Source: Escarpia spicata | Taxonomy: Eukaryota > Annelida > Polychaeta > Sabellida > Siboglinidae | DNA length: 64,000 nucleotides | Assembly (NCBI GenBank): GCA_963995525.1 | Contig: OZ023210.1 | Location: 22,490,656 to 22,554,655, forward strand | Direction: 5' to 3' | Made by a program: the position numbers and the translations under genes | Shown here: positions 29,813 to 41,800 of the stretch, piece after piece | Numbering within the stretch: position 1 is the stretch's first letter | How the letters are laid out: each line of letters begins with the position of its first letter | Notes under the pieces: generated by a model | Told to the model about the DNA's origin: nothing | What the model saw: the letters and a program-made list of their open reading frames with translations, nothing else | Databases searched by the model: none

Positions 29813-32722
29813 CTGCAAGGACAGAGATAAACAGGATACAAACAGTCGCTTAAATGTCACCCTTTAAAGGGAGGCAGTCTCTTCCTCTACCCGAAAATAG
29901 CCAGCATCATAATTTGTAACAGGATGTCTGAAAATGGAAAACAGTTGAACATCAAAGGGCACTGCAGTTAACTCAGCCCACCTCAGCATTATTGCCAATA
30001 AAACTGGGTGTTTTTTACCATTTGAACAAGCGTCGGGGTCATATCTTCCAAATTGCGAACGTTGTTACGGACTTATTAAACACAATTTGGCAGGCAATAT
30101 ACCCTCAAATTAGTTGGTATAGTCTTAAAACCATTAAATTAAATAATAAATGAAAAACTAGAAACAGACTGCCTCCTCTTCAATTAATAACTTTGACATT
30201 TGTACGCAACAACACCATGTATGTTTGCAAACAGCATGTATGGTGAAAATTTCCACAGAGAGCTCTGTGATTTGACTGGACTTGTCTAGTGTGTTCTAGT
30301 TAAACATTGAGTAGGTTATAAAGAGCCATAGTAATGCAATGGTTAGCACACCCACCAGTCGTGTGGCAAACGACGTGTCAAGTGTTTGCTCTAGGGAACC
30401 GTATCACATCAAACATACAACACTTATGATGCCAGACCAAGACTCGGCAATTTGGGGCAAACCCACGTGTGTCCCAAAACTGTGCATTTTATTCCCACAC
30501 TGCATGCGTTAATCAACTGTCTGAATGGCTCCCTGACACTTGAACATAGAACATGCTGTAAGTTCTACACGTGATAGGTTGGCGCACATTTGCTTAATCC
30601 ATAAGGGAAGTGAAACTATGGAACACTATCCCAAAACATATTAGCAGTGCAAATGATGTAGAATACTTCAATATACTGTCAGAATTCATCATAATTGCGA
30701 ACATTTACAAATTTATATGACGGCATAATTTTTGATATTTTATTAGTAACATTATTTTAATAATATTCTTTTCTAGAATTTGTAAATTTATCGATGATTT
30801 TAGAATTGTTGCTTCTTATATAACTGTAAAACCACATGTTGTTTTTCTCATTTTATTTGTTTAATTATTTCTTGAATGTAAAACAATATTATTTTTGATG
30901 GATATATTTACCTCTCAAGAAATTTGTTTTGTTTTTTCTCTGTATAATTTCGATTGGAATTATAGAGAAAAAACTAAAAGTTTCTTGAGAGGTAAATATA
31001 CCCCACATGAATAACCAAGAAAGCAGATCATCACTACATTCAAGGAGCAATATTATTGTTGTGAATTGTATATTTTATCTAAATCTACACATGATATAAA
31101 AGTAAAGCTTTAGTCGTTTAACTAGTCAGTTTAAGCAACATATCAACAGAACTATCAGGTGTAGCTGTTTCAGAACAGCATTTGTGTTTCAGGTCACCTG
31201 ACCATGTGAAATGCAGCCGACCCTGGAAGTTTTACGACATAAGAATAAATTGTGGGAAGTTATTGCAAACAAATTACAAAGAAAATACCTTTAAACTATT
31301 TCTCTTCAGGAAAATGAGTAAAAATACAAATCTGTCATACCTACCTGCCATAGAAATATAAAAGCATATAAAAGGAAGCATAATTATTATTCTGAAAGAC
31401 CTAAGTAATATATCGAATACAAATACATTTATTTCAGGTAATGCTGGGCGTACACTGCTAAATATGTTTGTTGCGAGTTGTCTGTTTGATCAACAACTAA
31501 CGACGTTGTCTTGTCTGACACCATCGTACATTACGCAACTTTTGTTGCTGCGATTCAATTTTCGAATGACAAATCGGTGTAACAACTGTTATAATGGTCA
31601 AATCAACACGCAACTCGAGTTTTGTTGATAAGACGATCAAACAGACGACTCGCAACAAAAGTTTAGCAGTGTACGCCTAGCATAAAACCCATAGATTTGT
31701 ATGTATATAAACGTTATATGAAATTACAAAATATGTATATATATAAATAGAATATAAAGTGAGCAATTTACAGTGAAGAGTGATCGTATCACGTACATTA
31801 GTTATAGTAATAGTAGTATAAGGGGAGTTTTAATATCTTGAGGAAGGTGATGGAGAAGACAACAATTATTCTGAAAGGCCTAAGTAATGCATCAGGTATA
31901 TTAGTACGATAATAGTAGTATAGAAGGGGTTTAGTACCTTCCTACGGGAGACAGAGAATGGTCGTTCGCACTGTCTACAGGCGGCCACGACTTTGTCCTC
32001 CGTCCACTGCGCCTCTCTGTTCACTGCCTGTAGCTCCTTCATGTCCTCAACCTTCAATTTTGACCTGGATCAAATCATAGTACAGAAGTCAGAAGTGATT
32101 AAACACTTTTTTTGTGTTATTACTATATTAATTTTATTCTTTATTAAATGAACTGATTGTTGTAAATACTGCTGAAAAAATTTACTTTGGATTTTAGTGT
32201 ATAAATAAAGTTATTATTACTTTAAACAATATTTATATTGTTCACCGGTGCAAATACCTTGATGGGGTTTGTTGAAGTTTCAAATAATATTAATGCTTTT
32301 TGTGTTTTACTTGTTTATGTATAATAAATAATCTGGAGTATTTTGCATTTAGTAAACAAAGTAAGTATTTGAAAAAAAGACACAATCATCACAATGTATT
32401 GAAAAACTAAATGGTGTTATTAAAATTTGAATGCAATGTCTTGCACATTAAAACGCAATGTCTTCAAATACAATATTTTGACAATTTGAATACATCTCTT
32501 GAAATACAATAAAAAATGTCATGTTTTGAACATTAAAAGAACACTGTATCAAATGCCTTTTCCTTAATAAAGATATGCAACAAGTTGAATAGAATATTTT
32601 GTTTAAAAGCCAATAAAGATTATCATCAAGGTTTGGCCTGGGTGTCTAAGGGTATATCTGCTCCTGAACTATTTGGCAAATTATACCATTCCGCACTATA
32701 ATGTGTGTGTGTGTGAGTGTGT

Positions 32723-32819
<97 letters not shown>

Positions 32820-35800
32820 TGTGCGTCTGAGTGTGTGTGAGTGTGAGTGTGTGTGAGTGTGTGTGTTTGTGTGTGTGCGAGTGTGTGCGAGTGTGTGCGA
32901 GTGTGTGCGAGTGTGTGCGAGTGTGTGCGAGTGTGTGCGAGTGTGTGCGTGTGAGTGCGTGCGAGTGCATGTGTTTGTGAGTGTGTGAGTGCGTGTGTGT
33001 GTTTGTGAGTGTGTGTGTGTGTGTGCATGCACGCGCGCGCGTGCGTGCGTGCGCACGCGCGCGTGTGTGTGAAAGGTAAAGGATTAGAACCCGGGTTCTC
33101 TCAGTCGAGAGTCCAGAGCTCTTACCACAGGGACACGAATGAATCGTGATGTCAACCCCATTTTATTACCATGGACGTTGTTGACCTGGCTTTTTAACTT
33201 CACCATGGTTACCTTATCTATTACCCTGCTACTCATTATTTTTGAGTGGCTGAATGGCTTTATATCCTGTGAAACAAATGTTACATGTAGGGATGAAATT
33301 TTTTAATGAATTAATTATACTTTTATTTCAACAACAACAGACAATATTAAATTATAGATGTATACAATTGTCGAAAAAGGGCACAAAGAAGTGTAACACT
33401 TACAATTACATCCTCAGCCATGTGAAATGTTTAGTCTCTCTGGTACCAGTTTCCCACACTAGTTCAAAGACTATTTACCGAGTGACAGGGTGTACCGTAT
33501 TTGACCGCAGTACTGTCCATATCCGCATTACCTCCCACCCCCATCTTGGCCACATATAGACACACATTTGTTATTAAATTATAGAAGATAAACTTGCAAA
33601 AATGCAACAAAACGTCATATAATCCCCGCTGAACTACCTCTGGTATTTACAGGGTGTCGTCCATTACACTGTTAGTAACTAAAGTCTTGGTGGATGACCA
33701 TATATGCAGATTAAAAGGTCAACTATACGTGAAACGATGTGCAAATCTTGGGACAATGCAGACAGTCGAGAGATCATGCAGTTTTGTACATTACAGACAA
33801 ACATTGGGGGACTGCAACTAGGATTTTAGATGCGCATGGTGACACTTCCTAAATGTATAAAGGCCAGCTGGTAGCTGAGAGAAGGACGAAACATCATTGC
33901 TGGTGCTACAGTAGTTACATGTCCAATGTTTGTGTTGTTTAGGTCAGAGCAGGTGCGTTTGTAAAACGTTTTATCGATACACTGTTTATTATTTACATGT
34001 CTGCATCAGGGAACAAAGTGGGTACGCGCTTGTCAGAAATATGAATAATTGGTGTCCCAATACATAGGGAACAAAATAATTACACTTACAAAAGTGTCCC
34101 AAAACATATAAATTCCCAACACAGTACAGAAAATAAAAATTTGTCTCGATTTTTATGGTCATTATGGTACATGTGTTATATATGTGTACTTTTGCACTTC
34201 TCTACATATGAGTAATGTTGAATTTAATCACCAGACACACACGTAACAGTGAACACGAAAACTTGCATAAAATTGTTTCTTCAATAACTTCCATTTGATC
34301 TATCCTGCAACAAGCACAACCCTTCATAGGCTGCTCAACAGTGCTACATTCTGGCATGGCACAACTAAGGAAGACATCTGACCCAGGGGAAATCAACGTG
34401 GGGAATAGAAATCTCTGCCGTCTTCCATGCCAACTATAATTTATGGAGAAAATCCTGGGTGAGACAATAGACAATTCTCCTTAATCATTGCCTAAAAAAT
34501 CCAACACTGTTCTAGGTTCAACAAAAGGTCACTTGGAATCATCCCGTATTCACAGAATGTGTTGGCTAGTGTATATTTAGGCACCTGTCCCACAGTAAAT
34601 TACATCTGTCTGTAGGGAGCTGATGTGTATTTGTGGGAGTGATGTACCCGTAGGGATGTCACTTCCACACCTGCCAGAGAAAGTTAATTTCCTGGGTGTC
34701 AATGCAGAAGAAGGAAGACCATGAATGCACACCACACATGCTCGAATTAACTCATTCCCTTGGTGTGGGAGGCTGCGGAATAGACATGGTCATAATTATA
34801 CAGTATCAGACGGAACTGCTCGCGCCGATGTGGCACTAATGAAACAAACCACAAATCTCGTAAGTCGGTGAAGATGATGATGAGGAGGAAACATGTTTTA
34901 TTTATCCCTGGCAGCTGAAACCAGATTGTGACCACTTTGCCACACTATGCACGTCTCAAAACGTGTGTGTTTGTGTGTAAATGGCAGACCACTAGGTAGT
35001 AGGTACCTTTTAATCAAATTTTAATTTGCAAGGTTGTATTGTAGAAGTTCGTACAGCCCCTGGACATTTACTACCTCAATTGTGTGTTGGCCTTTGTGTC
35101 TAAATATTTTATTTTAGCATTATACAATAATAAAAAAATTATTATTTTGAATACGTCACATTTGGTACAGTTCACAGCACTTTACAAAAAACCCTGACTA
35201 AAATAGTACATTGCAGTAAAACAATACTTGTAATATCATAGACAGAATTATTTAAATATGTTGTTTAAAATAATAAAGATGGACGGGTAAATAAAATCAA
35301 GAAGCTTCTTGTTCTTCCTCCTTCTTATGTCGTACCGTGGTGAAGTTTGGGTTCTGTACTTTCTGATGTTTTTCTCCAGTACACAATATCAGGATAGTTG
35401 ATATAGCGCAACATACTTTTGATTTCTTTCACCTTAAAGCATGTCCCACTCTAACATAATCGAAAGGGACTTTTCTTGAACTTGATATGAATTTATCAAT
35501 TTTTCTTTACCAAAAATACTAAATATCAGTGCATGGCAAAGAAATATACAAAAGTGGGTGAAGATGTAGTCTCTGTAGTGACTTACTCGCTGAGATGAGA
35601 GCCGAGTTCTGACAGAGCCTTCTCCTGTTCTTTGCAGACCTGCTGCAGCTGGATGTGTTTGGTCTGGAGCTGGTCAAACTCCTGAAGCACATAACTTCAG
35701 GTTAATGAATTCTCAAAGGCACACTCTCACAAACAGAATGTCATGTTCCCCGCAAACACAATCTCACAGGTTGGATCCAGGCAAACACAATATCACAGGT

Positions 35801-38800
35801 TGGATCCAGGCAAACACAATATCACAGGTAGGATCCAGGCAAACACAATATCACAGGTAGGATCCAGGCAAACACAATATCGCAGGTGGGATCCATACAA
35901 ACACAATATCACAGGCTGGATCCAGGCAAACACAATATCACAGGTTGGATCCAGGCAAACACAATATCACAGGTAGGATCCAGGCAAACACAATATCACA
36001 GGTAGGATCCAGGCAAACACAATATCGCAGGTAGGATCCAGGCAAACACAATATCACAGGTAGGATCCAGGCAAACACAATATCACAGGTTGGATCCAGG
36101 CAAACAAAATATCACAGGTTGGATCCAGGCAAACACAGTATCACAGGTAGGATCCAGGCAAACACAATATCGCAGGTAGGATCCAGGCAAACACAATATC
36201 GCAGGCAGGATCCAGGCAAACACAATATCACAGGTTGGATCCAGGCAAACACAATATCACAGGTAGTATCCAGGCAAACACAATATCACAGGTAGGATCC
36301 AGGCAAACACAATATCACAGGTTGGATCCAGGCAAACACAATATCACAGGTAGGATCCAGGCAAACACAATGTCACAAGTAGCATCCAGGCAAACACAAT
36401 ATCGCAGGTAGGATCCAGGCAAACACAATATCGCAGGTAGGATCCAGGCAAACACAATATCGCAGGCAGAATCCAGGCAAACACAATATCGCAGGAAGGA
36501 TCCAGGCAAACACAATATCACAGATTGGATCCAGGCAAACACAATATCACAGGTTGGATCCAGGCAAACACAATATCACAGGTTGGATCCAGGCAAACAC
36601 AATATCACAGGTTGGATCCAGGCAAACAAAATATCACAGGTTGGATCCAGGCAAACACAGTATCACAGGTAGGATCCAGGCAAACACAATATCGCAGGTA
36701 GGATCCAGGCAAACACAATATCGCAGGCAGGATCCAGGCAAACACAATATCACAGGTTGGATCCAGGCAAACACAATATCACAGGTAGTATCCAGGCAAA
36801 CACAATATCACAGGTAGGATCCAGGCAAACACAATATCACAGGTTGGATCCAGGCAAACACAATATCACAGGTAGGATCCAGGCAAACACAATGTCACAA
36901 GTAGCATCCAGGCAAACACAATATCGCAGGTAGGATCCAGGCAAACACAATATCGCAGGTAGGATCCAGGCAAACACAATATCGCAGGCAGAATCCAGGC
37001 AAACACAATATCGCAGGAAGGATCCAGGCAAACACAATATCACAGATTGGATCCAGGCAAACACAATATCACAGGTTGGATCCAGGCAAACACAATATCA
37101 CAGGTAGGATCCAGGCAAACACAATATCACAGGTAGGATCCAGGCAAACACAATCTCACAGGTAGGATCCAGGCAAAACACAATCTCACGGGCAGGCTCC
37201 CACAAATAATCTCATAGGCAGGCTCCCCACAAACACAATCTCACAGGCAGGCTACCAACAAACACAATCTCACAGTCTGGCTCCCCACAAACGCAATCTC
37301 ATAGGCTGACTCCCCACAAACACAATCTCACAGTCTGGCTCCCCTCAAACACAATCTCATAGGCAGGCTCCCCTCAAACACAATCTCACAGGCAGGCTAC
37401 CAACAAACACAATCTCACAGTCTGGCTCCCCACAAACGCAATCTCATAGGCTGACTCCCCACAAACACAATCTCACAGTCTGGCTCCCCTCAAACACAAT
37501 CTCATAGGCAGGCTCCCCTCAAACACAATCTCACAGGCAGGCTACCAACAAACACAATCTCACAGGCAGGCTACCAACAAACACAATCTCACAGGCAGGC
37601 TACCAACAAACACAATCTCACAGGCAGGCTACCAACAAACACAATCTCACAGGCAGGCTACCAACAAACACAATCTCACAGGCAGGCTCCCCTCAAACAC
37701 AATCTCACAGGCAGGCTACCAACAAACACAATCTCACAGTCTGGCTCCCCACAAACGCAATCTCATAGGCTGACTCCCCACAAACACAATCTCATAGGCA
37801 GGCTCCCCTCAAACACAATCTCATAGGCAGGCTCCCCTCAAACACAATCTCACAGGCAGGCTACCAACAAACACAATCTCACAGGCAGGCTACCAACAAA
37901 CACAATCTCACAGGCATGATCCCCTCAAATACAATAGCACAAGTTAGATTCCTTAATCACAATATCATAGGCAGGCTCCCTGCAAACAGAATCTCACAGG
38001 CAGGCTCCCCACAAACACTCTCTCATAGGACACAATCTCAAGGCAGGCTCCCAACAAACACTATCTCACAAGTTAGCTCCCTTAATCACAATCTCACAAG
38101 CAGGCTACAACAGATACAATCTCACAGGCTGACTCCCTGTAAACATAATCTCACAGGCTGGATCCAGGCAAACACAATCTCACAGACCAAGGTTGGTTTC
38201 ATGAAGTGGCTAAGGACGTTCTTAATGCTAAGATGATTGTCTTAGTAAATGACACAATTTGTTTTCAGTACACAAACATAGGAGTTTACACAAACATGTG
38301 ATGCTAAGTAATTACGTAACTTTAAGAATGCTTCAGGAAACCGGCCCCAGCTCCCCGCAAACACAATCTCACTGACCAGTTCTAGATGCACAAAAACAAT
38401 CAAACAGAAATACTTAATTAGACTGCCAACTACTGTGCAGTGCCTCTACTGCAGCTTACTGACCAACATTTATTATTTATTATTAGAGCAGGACTGCTTA
38501 CCTGACAAAAACAATTTACATAATGATCCACCTCACTCCCCGGTCCACAAGGCTGCCAATCAAATCTTTCTCTGAAGTATATACAGTGCCAAGCCCAGCC
38601 TGGGAATCCAGGAAGTTACTAATTTAATCATCAAAAGTAGATATACTTTGTTTCAACATAATTATTGTTTTGCTACACTGTAACTCCTGTTGGCAGTTAA
38701 GGTCACCAGTTAGCACTTCAAAGGGATGCTTGTTTAGCCGACATCCAATAAGTTACATTGTGTTAATTACAGCTGTCAAAGTGCCTGCATGGCCAGACTT

Positions 38801-41800
38801 GCCCATGTGTTTACGTCTGTAGAGCATCACTGTGAGACAGACAGCGCCAGTGAATAGCCAATAATCATCCAACGAGCTTCCATATTTACAACACACGGCA
38901 GGAAACATTACAATTATTGCTAACAGCCAATCACAAAGTTAAATTGTTGTATTCAAATAAAAACCTTTAAATAAAATATGATAGCTTTATATTGCAATTA
39001 TAATACTCATTTTATATTCTTCTAAGATATTTTATAATTATATTCATAACTTTCAGAAACCTTAGAATACAATATGATAGTTTTATATTGCAATTACAAC
39101 AATTATAATACTCATTTTATATTCTTCTAAGATATTTTATAATTATAATCATAACTTTCAGAAACCAATAACTATTTAATGTAATTTAATGGTTGTACCT
39201 AACATCATCTTAATTTTATTTCTTTCATTATATAATTCTACACCTGTAAATTGTATTAATGTATAGACGCGCATTAATGACTGATATTGTTGGCCGCTGT
39301 AATTGCTGTTGACTGACAGATGCAGACATAATAATATGCTCACATGCACTTGCCCCAGCAGTCATCAGTGGCAGCCAAAGTTGTAACATTGTACACAGGC
39401 ACAGCATTGGATGACTTCACCGTACTGACTTTGTAGAACTTGTAGTGGACTAAATATTTGTTGATAAATGTTAACAAGTGAATGATGACAGTTTCTTCAG
39501 GGCATCAACATTATTGATTTAGCAATTCTTTAATGTGTATAATTTTCTGTAGTAAGATATTTGTATTCCTGTAATACGGCGGCAGTTTCCGTAATGCCGT
39601 AATTTGAGGTGAATTTCCATAATGATTATGAAAAATCTGTAATTGTAGGCAGCCCTGTTAGAGTGGCCAGTGGAAAGACCGCTGGCCTGATGTATACTGT
39701 CTGGTGTCCGTAGCCATCATGGCATCTTTGTGGCAAGATGCCATCAAGTGTTTTATTTAAAAAGGTATAATTTAGCCTTCTTTGTCCGCTGTTGCAACTT
39801 TTCATATAGGACCTATCTTGTTCTCTTGGATAAATAAAACCACATCACCCTTTTCCCTCCCCCACAACATTCACAATCTCACCCTCCATCTGTATGGGAA
39901 CATTTCTTTCTCAAACCACAACCACAAGAAACATGGACATTTCAGTTTATTATCAGAGAGACACAAATGTCAACATCCTATTTTTAATGCTAAATGAGTT
40001 ATACCCAAATCTGATTAAACGACTGGGTCAGATTCTGGTGTATGCGGCGTGAACTTTTGACCTCTTGGTCACATGTTGGACACCAAACCAACTAAGCTCA
40101 TAGGCGTTGGAACTGGGAGGCGTTGGAACTAGGTGGGTGGAGGGCTGGAGATTAGCTCCCCAACAACTAGTGTCTCAAGGTTTGTTTTTGGCGAGACTCA
40201 ACGGGGTGCAAATGGAGGTTTTGGAGCCTCAAGGTGGGTGTTTTGGCGAGCTTCAAAGGGAGTGCAATTTGAGGTTTTTGGAGGGCCTCAGCCTCAATAT
40301 TCACCAGGTTCCAACACCAATGAAACCCTGGTACAAGGTAGCAGAGACAAGATACACACCTTCTTGATGGCTTGGAGCAGACGTATCTCTTCCTGTAGAC
40401 CAGCCACTCGTTCCTTCTCCTGCTCCAGGTTCCGCTGCAGCGTCCCCCGCCACTCTCGCTCTATCTTCAAGTCCGTCTCCAGCACCGACCTGTCAGCATA
40501 ACATGACTGTCAGCACAGGCCTGTCAACACTGCACAACTGTCAGCATCACACAATGATCAACATTGCACAACTGTCAGCACTGACCTGTTAGCATTGCAC
40601 AACAGTCAGCATTAACCTGTCAGCATTATACAACTTGCAGCACCGATCTGTCAGCATCGCACAACTGGCAGCACAGACCTGTCAGCACCAACCAATCAGC
40701 ACTGCACAACTGTCAGCACAAACCTGTGAACAGCACACAACTGTAAGCAATGACCTGTCAGCAGCACACAACTGTCAGCACTGATATATCAGCATTGCAC
40801 AACTGTCAGTACCAATCTGTCAGCGATGCACAATTGTCAGCATCAACCTGTCAGGATTGCACAACTGTCAGCACAGACCTGTCAGCACTGCACAACTGTT
40901 ATCACCAAGCGGTCGGCATCACACAACTGTCAGCACTGATATGTCAGCATTGCACAACTGTTAGTACTTGCCTGTCAGCATTGCACAACTGTTAGCAAAG
41001 GCTTATCAGCATCATGCAACTATCAGCACCAACCTGGCAGCATCACACAACTGTCACCACAGACCATTGTGTGGTGTTACAAAACCATCAGACATTGTTA
41101 CAACTGTCAAAAAGCCACCAGGAAGTGTCACAACTGTCGGCATAAGTATTCACATGTTGTTACAACTGTCATGTGATGACACAACTCTCAACACATAAAG
41201 TTGTCTTGCAGCTGTCAGGGCAAGCCACCGAGCAGTGTTACCACAACAGTCTTACATATCCTTACAAATGTTGTAACGAAATGGCACACAAGCCTGTGGT
41301 TGGTTTCACATTTAACAAGATTTAACAAGATTGCCATCCAGAAAATTAACTCTAGATGGCAGGTGGACAAGGAAGCCTTTTGGCTTATCGAGAGTCCAGT
41401 ACTTTTTATCTACGTGTATCCCGCCCTTTTAAGGTATGTGTCGATTTTTTTTTAAAACATATTCACACTACAGCTGCACTAGCAAAAACACAATCAGGAG
41501 ATAATCTGTTCAATTCATTTACAGTCCTTTGTGAGAATGAGAACTTTCTTATATATAATCTACACTGCTCCTTTGCTAATGTAACTTTGTGTCCTCTGGT
41601 CCTTCTATCTTTCTTAACTGAGAAAAAATATTTCTATCAATATTTTCATAAGCATTCAATATTTTAAACACTTCTATCTGATCTCCTCTAAATTTCCTGG
41701 TCTCAAGTGTTGTTAAACCACATTTTTATGCGTATTTCGTAATTAAGATCCAAGGATTTGATTTCCCTTTTAAGCGGTAATAACACTCTGCTCTGAAACC

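Larger units (their letters stand above)
29813..31937. other. RUFY last intron
   Basis: I see no exon here. It contains a weak tRNA-like stretch at about 30320-30410 (ATGGTTAGCACACCC), a 98-bp palindrome (30903-31000), a MITE with TAA duplication (31442-31682), and a direct repeat of about 24 bp (TTATTCTGAAAGRCCTAAGT) at about 31389 and 31869. Confidence 0.45.

Noticed and set aside
30320..30410. tRNA-like ATGGTTAGCACACCC stretch
   Set aside because: Only a box-A-like part is convincing; no matching box B or acceptor stem, so it is not listed as a tRNA or SINE.
32626..33056. His-Thr repeat proteins
   Set aside because: Antisense of a GT microsatellite.
35745..38200. CRISPR-like regularly repeated 29-bp units
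   Set aside because: Units are directly adjacent with no unique spacers, and the genome is that of an animal; it is a minisatellite.
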